Part shown: positions 7,775-15,533 of the stretch, in pieces
Position numbering within the stretch: the stretch's first letter is position 1
Layout: every line of letters starts with the position of its first letter
Origin: Alistipes sp.
GTDB lineage: Bacteria > Bacteroidota > Bacteroidia > Bacteroidales > Rikenellaceae
Direction: 5' to 3'
DNA length: 64,000 bases
NCBI GenBank assembly: GCA_017547175.1
Contig: JAFYQI010000006.1
Location: forward strand, 124,001-188,000
Program-made: the position numbers and the translations under genes
Notes under the pieces: model-generated
The model's input: the letters and a program-made list of their open reading frames with translations, nothing else
What the model was told of the DNA's origin: nothing
Database searches by the model: none

Positions 7775-8710
7775 ATGTTAAGCCGCAGATTACTCCGCAT
7801 TAAGGTCGCTAAGGCGCTCTATGCCCATCTTCAGTCCGAAGCCGACAACATGATCGCTTCCGAAAAGAGCCTCATGGCTTCGATCGATAAGGCCTACGAC
7901 CTCTACTTTCAACTGCTTGCTCTGCCTGAGATGCTCGTGAAGTATGCTACCGAGCGTCAGGAGATTGCCAAGCAGAAGAAGCTCCCCACCTTCGAGGATC
8001 TGAATCCCAATACCAAATTTGTGGATAATCAGGTGATTCACACCATCGCCAATACCGATGCCATCAACGACTATGTCGCTGCGAAAAAGCTCTCATGGCA
8101 TGGCTATCCCGAACTGATCCGTACCATCTATCAGCAGTTCAGTGAAACGGACTACTTCAAAGCCTACATGATGCGCGATGAGCGTTCGTTTGAGGAGGAT
8201 CGTATTTTGGTGATTAAGCTCTACGATATGCTGGCCGATTTTCAGGCGTTGGATGATGTCTTGGAGGAGATGTCGATTCTCTGGGCCGATGACCTGCCCT
8301 TTGTGCTGATGATGGTGCAGCGTACTCTGAGCAACATGCGCCCCTCGCACAAAGAGTTGCGCGTAGCCGACAAGTTCAAGAGCGAGGAGGATCCCCAGTT
8401 TGTCAAGACCCTGTTCGAGAAGTCGCTGATCAACTATAACGAGAATCTGCGCTATGTCGAGCGTTATACGTCGAACTGGGATGTGGAGCGTATTGCTTTG
8501 ATGGATAACATGATTATCACGATCGCCATGTCCGAGTTGATCAACTTCTCGTCGATTCCGGTCAAGGTGACCATGGACGAGTGGATCGAGATCTCGAAGT
8601 ACTATTCTACGGCTGGATCAAGCACCTTTATCAACGGTGTGTTGGATAAAATTGCCGCATCGCTGACCGAGGAGGGCCGCATTCAGAAATTTGGTCGTGG
8701 ACTGATGTAA
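7775..8710 (+). CDS. nusB: Transcription antitermination factor NusB (long Bacteroidetes form)
   Basis: At 311 residues it is about twice the length of classical NusB. The N-terminus MLSRRLLRIKVAKALYAH matches the first NusB helix, and the C-terminal half holds the conserved core (ALMDNMIITIAMSEL, then helices to the end). In between lies an inserted helical segment typical of Bacteroidetes NusB. The protein binds boxA RNA with NusE and supports rRNA antitermination. It is co-directional with ffh. The YajC/DUF1573 genes often found beside nusB in Bacteroidales lie about 6 kb away on the other strand (14671-15476). Confidence 0.88.
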   Translation: MLSRRLLRIKVAKALYAHLQSEADNMIASEKSLMASIDKAYDLYFQLLALPEMLVKYATERQEIAKQKKLPTFEDLNPNTKFVDNQVIHTIANTDAINDYVAAKKLSWHGYPELIRTIYQQFSETDYFKAYMMRDERSFEEDRILVIKLYDMLADFQALDDVLEEMSILWADDLPFVLMMVQRTLSNMRPSHKELRVADKFKSEEDPQFVKTLFEKSLINYNENLRYVERYTSNWDVERIALMDNMIITIAMSELINFSSIPVKVTMDEWIEISKYYSTAGSSTFINGVLDKIAASLTEEGRIQKFGRGLM

Positions 8711-8720
8711 AGATATGGTA

Positions 8721-8778
8721 TTACTGTTTTCAGGAAATGTTTATAAATTTTTAACAATTTATTCATGAAAAACAGTAA
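8721..8778. repeat. Spaced inverted repeat upstream of the receptor promoter
   Basis: TTACTGTTTT (8721-8730) and AAAACAGTAA (8769-8778) are perfect 10-bp inverted copies around a very AT-rich 38-bp spacer. They end about 20 bp before the -7 box of the receptor operon. This may be an operator or a weak nusB terminator. Confidence 0.4.
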
Positions 8779-8798
8779 GATTTACTATATATAATGCC

Positions 8799-8806
8799 TA
8801 TCTTTG
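8799..8806 (+). promoter_or_regulatory. -7 box of the receptor/lipoprotein operon
   Basis: TATCTTTG, an exact consensus, lies 117 bp before the ATG at 8923, implying a mRNA leader of roughly 110 nt. Confidence 0.6.
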
Positions 8807-8821
8807 TATAGGAGTAGAACG

Positions 8822-8854
8822 AAGAGTTGCCTCCCCGCCTGAGGTAACTCTTTT
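8822..8854 (+). promoter_or_regulatory. Leader hairpin with T run (possible attenuator)
   Basis: AAGAGTTGCCTC pairs with GAGGTAACTCTT (12 bp, one G-T), followed by TTTTC. It lies between the -7 box and the start codon of the TonB receptor, so it sits in the transcribed leader. It resembles a short Rho-independent terminator or a 5' stabilising hairpin. Confidence 0.5.
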
Positions 8855-8922
8855 CGATTCTCTCTTGCGAAATACGACTATAACTTATATAACAAACTTA
8901 TTATTCACTTAAACAAACATTT

Positions 8923-11622
8923 ATGAAGAAACTTTTACTTCTGATGGTTGGTCTCGTGCTCGGTTTCACGGCCGCAGCGCAGACCGTCGTCACGGGTACG
9001 GTTGTAGACGAGACCGATCAGCCGCTGATCGGTGCTACGATTATCGTCCCGGGTACGACGCAGGGTACGAGCTCGGATCTGAATGGTACCTTCTCGCTGC
9101 AGGTGAAGAAGGGTGCTGAAGAGATCCAGATCAGCTACCTGAACTACAAAACGGCGACCTACAAGGTCTCGGCATCGGCCTCGCGCCAGGCGCTGGGTAC
9201 GATCAAGATGGCTCCCGAGGCGATCGCCATGCAGGATGTGGTGATTACCCAGTCGGTGGCTGTACAGCGTAAGACGCCGGTTGCCGTATCGACCGTATCG
9301 GCTCAGGACATCGAGTACAAACTCGGTGGCCAGGAGTTCCCCGAGATCTTGAAGTCGACCCCGGGTGTCTATGTAACGAAAGACGGTGGTGGTTATGGCG
9401 ACTCGAAGATCAACATGCGTGGTTTTAAGGCTGCCAACGTAGCTGTGATGATCAACGGTGTACCCGTGAACGATATGGAGTGGGGTGGCGTGTACTGGTC
9501 GAACTGGGCCGGTCTGTCGGATGTAACTCGCTCGATGCAGACGCAGCGCGGTATGGGTGCTTCGAAGATTTCGTCGCCTTCGGTCGGTGGTACGATCAAC
9601 ATCGTAACGAACACGATCGACGCTCAGAAGGGTGGTACCTTCTCGTATGGCGTAGGTAACGATGGTCTGCAGAATATCTCGATGAGCCTCTCGACCGGTC
9701 TGACGAAGAGCGGTTGGGCTATGAGCATCCTGCTGGCTAAGCGTTGGGGTGACGGTTACGTCCAGGGTACCTCGTTCGAGGGTTACAACTGGTTCGTGAA
9801 CGTTTCGAAGCGTCTGAACGATCACCACCAGCTCTCGCTGACTGCCTTTGGTGCTCCCCAGACCCACAACCAGCGTAAGCCCCTCTATGCCGGTCTTTCG
9901 ATCAAGGAGTGGGACAAGGTTGCCAAGTGGATGGGCGAGGAGGATAAGTATCGCTACAACGCCGTTTACGGTTTCGACAACAACGGCAAGGAGCGCACCT
10001 CGCAGTGGAACCACTACCACAAGCCCCAGATCTCGTTGAACCACCAGTGGCAGATCGACTACAAGTCGTCGCTCTCGACGGCCCTCTATATGTCGATTGG
10101 TCGTGGTGGCGGTTACTCGGGTCAGGGTCGTACGTCGAACGATCGCGCCATGTGGAACGGTTCGAACAACGGTATTCTGCGCTACGACTTCCGTAAGGCC
10201 GACGGTACGTTCGACTACGGTGCAATTCAGGATATGAACGCCGCTAGCACGGATGGTTCGAAGATGGTGATGTCGGACGGTGTGAACAACCACATGTGGT
10301 ATGGTGTGCTGTCGACCTACACGAACCAGATCGGTAAGCACCTCGAGCTCTCGGCCGGTATCGATATGCGTTACTACATCGGTAAGCACACGAACGAGAT
10401 CGTAGACCTCTATGGTGGTGACTACTTCATCGACGATGCAGACCGTAAGAACGTAAAGGCTGTCAACAATGCTGCTGCTGCCGATCCGAACTGGAAGTAC
10501 GAGAAGCTGTCGGTAGGTGACATCGTTTACCGCGACTATGACGGCCACGTACACCAGGAGGGTGTCTTCGGTCAGCTCGAGTGGACGCGTGAGAAGATCA
10601 ACGCATTCGTATCGGGTTCGGTATCGAACACGGGTTACTGGCGTGTTGACCGCTTCTACTACGATGAGGCTCATCAGGAGTCGGATCATATCAACTTCCT
10701 CGGCTTCACGGCTAAGGGTGGTATGAACTGGAACTTCACGAAGAAGTCGAACGTGTTCCTCAATGTAGGTTACATCTCGCGTGCTCCCTTCTTCTCGGGT
10801 GGTGCATTCTTGCAGTCGACCACGAGCCACATGACCAACCCCGACGCCGTAAACGAGAAGGTATTCTCGGTAGAGGGTGGTTATGGTCTGCGCACGGAGA
10901 AGATCAATCTGAACCTGAACGCTTACTACACGCTCTGGATGGATAAGGCTGACGTACGTTCGAAGCTCATGTCGAACGGTGACTACGCTCGCGTGAACAT
11001 GACCGGTGTTGATGCTCGCCACATGGGTATCGAGCTCGACCTGCGCTACAAGCCCACGCGTTGGATGAACCTGACGGGTATGGTTTCGGTAGGTGACTGG
11101 ATCTGGTCGAGCAACACGCGCGGTTACATCTACGACTCGCAGGGTCAGCCTATGACGCAGAAGCTCGATGGTACGGTAGCTTCGGGTATCATGGCCGATG
11201 ACCACGCTTGGATCGACCTGAACCAGAAGGGTATCCACGTAGCCGGTTCGGCTCAGACGACGGCTGCCGTTGGTGCTGACTTCTTCCCGATGAAGGGTCT
11301 GCGTGTAAGCGCCGATTGGAACGTATATGCCAACAACTACGCCGACTTCTACCTCGGTTCGAACCTGACGCCCAACACGGCTGTCAACGTAAACGATCCT
11401 TGGCGTATTCCTTGGAGCCACCAGCTCGACCTCTCGGCCAGCTACTCGTTCAAGATTGGTAACGTGAACGCTACGCTCTACGGTAACGTGAACAACGTCT
11501 ACAACCTGCAGGGTATCATGGACGCACAGTGCGCCACCGATGCCAAGGGTTGGGAGGATTGCTACGCCGTGATGTATTCGTTCGGCCGTACCTATACGCT
11601 CCGCTTAAAACTCCGTTTCTAA
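8923..11622 (+). CDS. TonB-dependent receptor with carboxypeptidase-regulatory-like domain
   Basis: An 899-residue outer-membrane transporter. A signal peptide (1-19, cut before Q20) leads to a carboxypeptidase-regulatory-like beta domain (about 22-105, TVVTGTVVDETDQPLIGATI), a TonB plug (about 115-230, with INMRGFKAANVAVMINGVPV and SVGGTINIVTNT) and a barrel ending TYTLRLKLRF. It is not a typical SusC: it is shorter and its partner is not SusD. Codon use is strikingly uniform (GGT, CGT, AAC, TAC, GTA, ACG), much more so than in neighbouring genes, which suggests very high expression. The next gene follows after 16 bp and shares the bias. Substrate unknown. Confidence 0.9.
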   Translation: MKKLLLLMVGLVLGFTAAAQTVVTGTVVDETDQPLIGATIIVPGTTQGTSSDLNGTFSLQVKKGAEEIQISYLNYKTATYKVSASASRQALGTIKMAPEAIAMQDVVITQSVAVQRKTPVAVSTVSAQDIEYKLGGQEFPEILKSTPGVYVTKDGGGYGDSKINMRGFKAANVAVMINGVPVNDMEWGGVYWSNWAGLSDVTRSMQTQRGMGASKISSPSVGGTINIVTNTIDAQKGGTFSYGVGNDGLQNISMSLSTGLTKSGWAMSILLAKRWGDGYVQGTSFEGYNWFVNVSKRLNDHHQLSLTAFGAPQTHNQRKPLYAGLSIKEWDKVAKWMGEEDKYRYNAVYGFDNNGKERTSQWNHYHKPQISLNHQWQIDYKSSLSTALYMSIGRGGGYSGQGRTSNDRAMWNGSNNGILRYDFRKADGTFDYGAIQDMNAASTDGSKMVMSDGVNNHMWYGVLSTYTNQIGKHLELSAGIDMRYYIGKHTNEIVDLYGGDYFIDDADRKNVKAVNNAAAADPNWKYEKLSVGDIVYRDYDGHVHQEGVFGQLEWTREKINAFVSGSVSNTGYWRVDRFYYDEAHQESDHINFLGFTAKGGMNWNFTKKSNVFLNVGYISRAPFFSGGAFLQSTTSHMTNPDAVNEKVFSVEGGYGLRTEKINLNLNAYYTLWMDKADVRSKLMSNGDYARVNMTGVDARHMGIELDLRYKPTRWMNLTGMVSVGDWIWSSNTRGYIYDSQGQPMTQKLDGTVASGIMADDHAWIDLNQKGIHVAGSAQTTAAVGADFFPMKGLRVSADWNVYANNYADFYLGSNLTPNTAVNVNDPWRIPWSHQLDLSASYSFKIGNVNATLYGNVNNVYNLQGIMDAQCATDAKGWEDCYAVMYSFGRTYTLRLKLRF

Positions 11623-11638
11623 AGATCGAAGATAAATT

Positions 11639-14221
11639 ATGAATAAGTATATCAAACAGCTCTTGTCGCTCGCAGTTGTGGCCCTCGTTTCGTGGGGTTG
11701 CGAGAGCGATTTCTACAACGAGCACATGATCGATGGCTATGAGCCTGAGACCGAGATCACGGATGTACAGAGCATCGAATACACCCTCACCGAGGACGAT
11801 TACTCGACCATCTCGAAGAACTCGACCAACAAGACCAATGCCGAGGCTGCCGGCCAGGAGGCTGTAGATGCCCTCGCTGCCATTGGTAAGAATAAGTATT
11901 TTGCGAACCCCGACGAGGCTGCCGCTTATGTTCCGGCATTCCTCGCATCGGCTTACCCCACGCTCGACAACAACTCGATCGTGATGGTAGGTTACACGAC
12001 GGCTCTCGACATTCCTGCCGAGATGCAGACCATGAACGCCGCTACGGAGTACACCCTTTCGGAGGATGACTACAAGACCATCTGGGGCGAGGAGGAGTAT
12101 GTAAAGGCTGTAACGCCTGCTACGATTGCCAAGGTCAAGACGGTGATCCCGAGCGAGGGTCTGGAGGCCGGTCAGTATGTGGCCGTAACCTACAACTACT
12201 CGGCTGAGGAGCCCCAGAAGGAGGAGGAGCCTGAGCCCGAGCAACCGATTGAGCCTGAGCAGCCTGAGGTGAAATTCCCGGGTGCCGGTCAGTATCTGAT
12301 CGTTGCTCAGACGGGTGAAACCTACTACACGATGTGCCATGTGCCCGCCGACAAGACTTATGGCTATCCGAAGAGCTCGAAGGATCTCACGCCTGAGAAT
12401 TCGACCATTGCAGCTAATGAAACGAGCAATGCTTGTGCTTTCATGATCGAGAAGAGCGCAACCGAGGGTCAGTTCCATATCCGTGAGGTGAGCGAGGCGT
12501 CGCGCTACTACTACAACAGTGGCACGTACAAGAATTTCTCGGTAAAAGCTACGCTCGATGCAGCCTCGACCGACTATGCCTTTACGGTTACAGTCAACGA
12601 GGATGGTTCGGTACACATCACCAACGTAAGCACGGGTCGCATTCTCCAGCAGGGCGATGGCTCGTACGATTCGTATGGTCTGTATGATACGCAGCTGGGT
12701 ACCTATCCTCACCTTTACAAGCTCAACGACGAGGGTACGGCCTATGTTGACATCGCTACGCTCACGGCTGAGCCCACGAACGACTATACGTCGGTGCTGG
12801 GTGCTGCTGCAAAGGGTGACGCTGTAGAGATCAAAGGTTACATTTCGGCTGAGTCGGCTCAGGGTCCGATCTTGACCGACAATGGTGGCTCGGTGCTGCT
12901 GTACAAAACGACGGGTGTTGCTTTGGGTGATGTAGTCACTGTTTCGGGTACGATCTCGTCGTACAACTACGGCTTCCAGATTCAGGGTGGTACGGTAGAG
13001 AAGGTTGGTACGACCGAGGTGAAGTATCCCGCTCCGATGGAGTTGACGGGTGCCAAGGCCGACGAGCTGCTCACCACGCGCACGGCTGACGAGTACGCTT
13101 ACTATGCCAAGATGACGGGTACGGTGTCGATCAGCGGTACTTACTACAACTTCAATATCGACGGCGCTACGACGGCTGTAGGTAGCATTTATGGTGCTAC
13201 GGATCAGGTGAAGGGTTGGCTTACGGATGGCCAGAAGTGCACACTCTATGGCTATTTCTGCTCGATCTCGAAGTCGAAAGATGTTCCGAAGTACATCAAC
13301 ATGGTCGTAACGAGCGTGGAGAATGTAACGGCTAAGGCTACTGCCAAGACCGCTACGGTAACGAGCGAGAAGAAGTATGCTTACCTGAAGTGGAATGGTA
13401 CTGCATTTGAGGATACGTCGATTGTTGCCGTACAGCCTTCGGACTACACGGAGATGGGCCAGAAGTATGGTAACTTCACCAACCCCGATCAGGATAAGTA
13501 TCTGCCCAAGTTCCTGGGTAAGACGAAGCCCTACGCCGTAGCCGGTGAGGTGGCTTATGTAGCTTATCGCTGCTATGTTGGTGGTGCCAACACCTGGAAG
13601 GTTGACGAGTATACGACCGACGGTACGGTATGGACCAAGACGGTTTACTTCGCCAACAAGGTGGATCAGTTCCGCAAGGGCGAGGGTGTTTGGGCTATCG
13701 ACCGTACGTTGGAACTCGACTATACGGGCAACGGCGCCGACACGAAGGCCTTCTACCAGTATTGCGTAAACTGGGTATATGACAACAAGGATGTGCCCCT
13801 GGGTGCTCCCGCCCGTGACAATGCCGGTGTGATTGTATCGACCGACATCGTAACGATCAATGGCGAGAAGCCGGCCGGCAACTTCTGGGTATCGAACTAC
13901 GGTAACAACGAGTTCTACACGGGTGCTTCGGCTTACTATGGTAACATCGACTGGCGTGCTTCGGCTTGCAAGGGTGGCTTTGCTGCTGCCGGTCTGGGTA
14001 GCCTCACGGATGATGAGATCGTTGAGCAGCTCCAGATCCACACGGCTGAGGTATTTGCCGAGGTACTCTCGTATGTATATCCCGAGATGACCCCCGCCGA
14101 GTACAAGAAGGTGGTGATCAAGGTATACGCTTACGGTCCGAACGTAAACTACAGCTTCACGTTCGACGTGGTTGATACGGGTAAGTTCCAGTATGTAGAG
14201 GGTTCGATGACGGCATTGTAA
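11639..14221 (+). CDS. Large surface-type lipoprotein, OB-fold-like region; partner of the TonB receptor
   Basis: 860 residues with a lipoprotein signal (WGC at 19-21, then ESD). Visible parts: two similar N-terminal segments that begin EYTLTEDDYSTI (near 43) and EYTLSEDDYKTI (near 139); a Glu/Pro linker (about 195-215); a middle domain with a T-G-E-YY pattern; a beta-rich stretch near 385-565 resembling OB folds, with short strands of the type GDAVEIKGYIS and GDVVTVSGTIS; and a C-terminal domain of unknown type to residue 860. The acidic residues after Cys21 suggest surface export. It is in an operon with the receptor and occupies the place SusD has beside SusC. I do not recognise a named family for the whole protein. 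Confidence 0.72.
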   Translation: MNKYIKQLLSLAVVALVSWGCESDFYNEHMIDGYEPETEITDVQSIEYTLTEDDYSTISKNSTNKTNAEAAGQEAVDALAAIGKNKYFANPDEAAAYVPAFLASAYPTLDNNSIVMVGYTTALDIPAEMQTMNAATEYTLSEDDYKTIWGEEEYVKAVTPATIAKVKTVIPSEGLEAGQYVAVTYNYSAEEPQKEEEPEPEQPIEPEQPEVKFPGAGQYLIVAQTGETYYTMCHVPADKTYGYPKSSKDLTPENSTIAANETSNACAFMIEKSATEGQFHIREVSEASRYYYNSGTYKNFSVKATLDAASTDYAFTVTVNEDGSVHITNVSTGRILQQGDGSYDSYGLYDTQLGTYPHLYKLNDEGTAYVDIATLTAEPTNDYTSVLGAAAKGDAVEIKGYISAESAQGPILTDNGGSVLLYKTTGVALGDVVTVSGTISSYNYGFQIQGGTVEKVGTTEVKYPAPMELTGAKADELLTTRTADEYAYYAKMTGTVSISGTYYNFNIDGATTAVGSIYGATDQVKGWLTDGQKCTLYGYFCSISKSKDVPKYINMVVTSVENVTAKATAKTATVTSEKKYAYLKWNGTAFEDTSIVAVQPSDYTEMGQKYGNFTNPDQDKYLPKFLGKTKPYAVAGEVAYVAYRCYVGGANTWKVDEYTTDGTVWTKTVYFANKVDQFRKGEGVWAIDRTLELDYTGNGADTKAFYQYCVNWVYDNKDVPLGAPARDNAGVIVSTDIVTINGEKPAGNFWVSNYGNNEFYTGASAYYGNIDWRASACKGGFAAAGLGSLTDDEIVEQLQIHTAEVFAEVLSYVYPEMTPAEYKKVVIKVYAYGPNVNYSFTFDVVDTGKFQYVEGSMTAL

Positions 14222-14240
14222 TCCATCTGCAACCTACACA

Positions 14241-14278
14241 AAAAGGGTCGCTTCCATTACGGAGGCGACCCTTTTTTT
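14241..14278 (+). terminator. Terminator of the receptor operon
   Basis: GGGTCGCTTCC and GGAGGCGACCC form an 11-bp stem (one G-T) with loop ATTAC, flanked by AAAA and a T7 run. Confidence 0.9.
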
Positions 14279-14342
14279 AGCGTTTTAGCGAATCGGTAGG
14301 ACCGATGCATCAATCGTGTTGTGTCGTGTGCTGTGGAGGCTG

Positions 14343-14597
14343 TTAGGCCTCCTGTGCTTGTCGAAGTGCTTTAGCCAACTGGTCGGGACACGAGGTGCCG
14401 CGTCCGCGGCAGTCGATACCTTCGAGGCGGGCAACGGCCTCCTCGATCTTCATCCCTTTGACCAAAGCGGCTACGCCCTGCGTGTTACCGTGGCAACCGC
14501 CCACGAACGAGACTTCGCAGATCGCGCCCTCCTCGACCGTGACGATAATCGCCTGCGAGCAGGTGCCTTGCGTGGTGTAAGTAATGGTTTTCTTCAT
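14343..14597 (-). CDS. TSCPD domain protein (TIGR03905-type)
   Basis: An 84-residue protein whose closing segment reads RGRGTSCPDQLAKAL, the TSCPD motif that names the family. Other cysteines are at CSQ, CEV, GGCHGN and DCRG, so a metal site is plausible. Related domains occur at the C-terminus of adenosylcobalamin-dependent ribonucleotide reductases; the free-standing version has no established role. It stands alone between the receptor operon terminator and the yajC terminator. Start ATG 14597 is preceded by a purine-poor region. Confidence 0.82.
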   Translation of the reverse strand: MKKTITYTTQGTCSQAIIVTVEEGAICEVSFVGGCHGNTQGVAALVKGMKIEEAVARLEGIDCRGRGTSCPDQLAKALRQAQEA

Positions 14598-14612
14598 AGG
14601 GTTTGGTGTTTT

Positions 14613-14647
14613 GTCAAAAAAAAGGTGGTCCCATCAGGAACCACCTT
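14613..14647 (-). terminator. yajC terminator
   Basis: AAGGTGGT with ACCACCTT, extended past one mismatch by CC/GG, loop ATCA. On the minus strand a T8 run follows. It lies 24 bp past the yajC stop. Confidence 0.85.
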
Positions 14648-14670
14648 CGATTTTTGGTCCTTGCGACCGA

Positions 14671-14991
14671 TTACTGCTGCTGCAGACCCGTCGGATCGGC
14701 TACAACCATGTTCTTGTCGATGCGCAGCGTAACGTCGCTGTCAACCTCGAGCAACAGGGTGGTCTCCTTAACCTCCTTAACCGTGGCATAGATACCACCG
14801 GCGGTGATCACCTTATCACCCTTCTTGAGGTTGTTGCGGAACTCCTGCATCTGCTTGCGGCGCTTGGCCTCGGGACGCCACATAAAGAGCCACATCACGA
14901 GGAACATCAGACCGATCATGATCAGGAAACTGTACTGCTGCATGAAGCCGGGCTGCGGCTCTACGGGAACAGCTTGAAGGAAATTAATCAT
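14671..14991 (-). CDS. yajC: Preprotein translocase accessory subunit YajC
   Basis: 106 residues with one transmembrane helix (about 20-38, YSFLIMIGLMFLVMWLF) followed by RPEAKRRKQMQEF and the GDKVITAGGIYATV core of the YajC family. It associates with SecDF and the Sec translocon in the inner membrane. The DUF1573 lipoprotein gene lies upstream in the same direction, an order frequent in Bacteroidales, though a -7 box between them suggests yajC also has its own promoter. Confidence 0.93.
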   Translation of the reverse strand: MINFLQAVPVEPQPGFMQQYSFLIMIGLMFLVMWLFMWRPEAKRRKQMQEFRNNLKKGDKVITAGGIYATVKEVKETTLLLEVDSDVTLRIDKNMVVADPTGLQQQ

Positions 14992-15024
14992 TGCTTTCTT
15001 TGTTTATTAGGTTTGTCAATTATG

Positions 15025-15032
15025 CAAATATA
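15025..15032 (-). promoter_or_regulatory. yajC -7 box
   Basis: On the minus strand TATATTTG matches TAnnTTTG and lies 33 bp before the yajC ATG. Confidence 0.45.
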
Positions 15033-15059
15033 CGTCTTTTTCTTTGTTTTCCAAAACCG

Positions 15060-15476
15060 CTATTCGATCTCGGCCTCGACATAGAGTCGGAGAGGCTCGG
15101 TTGCTTCATTGAGGTATAGGCGGATCAGCTTAAGCTGCCAGCCCCATTCGCCTCGCGCATCGAAACGGAGTTGGAGTTGGTGCGTTTGTCCGGGCATAAT
15201 CGGCTGATTCTCATACTTGAGCGTCGTGCACCCACAAGTGCGTTCCACGCTTTGGATAATCATCGGTCGCGACCCCGCGTTGACGAGTTGCAACGGTTTT
15301 TCGGCAATCTCGCCCTCGTGCATGCGACCGAATCGAATCGTATCCAATCCACCGAGGGTAAGGATCGAGTCCGTCAGTGTGATCTTTTGGCCGTAGGGGA
15401 GTGCTGCTTGGGGTTTCGGCTTGCGCCCACACGCCACAAATAGCAACAAAATGACTAGCCCGACCAACGATCTCAT
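15060..15476 (-). CDS. DUF1573 lipoprotein
   Basis: 138 residues with a lipobox (FVAC, Cys16). The mature part has one DUF1573 beta-sandwich (about 45-138) with its usual core: FGRMHEGEIAEKPLQLVNAG, then VERTCGCTTLKY and PGQTHQLQLRFD. DUF1573 domains are immunoglobulin-like, related to ASH/HYDIN modules, and common in Bacteroidetes envelopes; no activity is established. It precedes yajC in the same direction. Confidence 0.82.
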   Translation of the reverse strand: MRSLVGLVILLLFVACGRKPKPQAALPYGQKITLTDSILTLGGLDTIRFGRMHEGEIAEKPLQLVNAGSRPMIIQSVERTCGCTTLKYENQPIMPGQTHQLQLRFDARGEWGWQLKLIRLYLNEATEPLRLYVEAEIE

Positions 15477-15510
15477 GGCTTCTTGCTTTTTGTCCTTGCA
15501 AACTCACCTC

Positions 15511-15533
15511 AAAAGGGGCTTCTTAAGCCCCTA
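15511..15533 (-). terminator. argS terminator overlapping the stop codon
   Basis: GGGGCTT/AAGCCCC hairpin with loop CTT, then TTTT on the minus strand. The stem begins within the argS stop codon region. Confidence 0.7.

Noticed and set aside
8935..11421. Antisense open frame of 828 codons opposite the TonB receptor
   Set aside because: It arises from the receptor's extreme codon bias; its translation is rich in Val, Arg and Thr without any domain, and the sense gene is certain.
11516..14041. Antisense open frame of 841 codons opposite the lipoprotein gene
   Set aside because: Same cause: biased sense codons leave few stops in the opposite frame; no signal peptide or motif.
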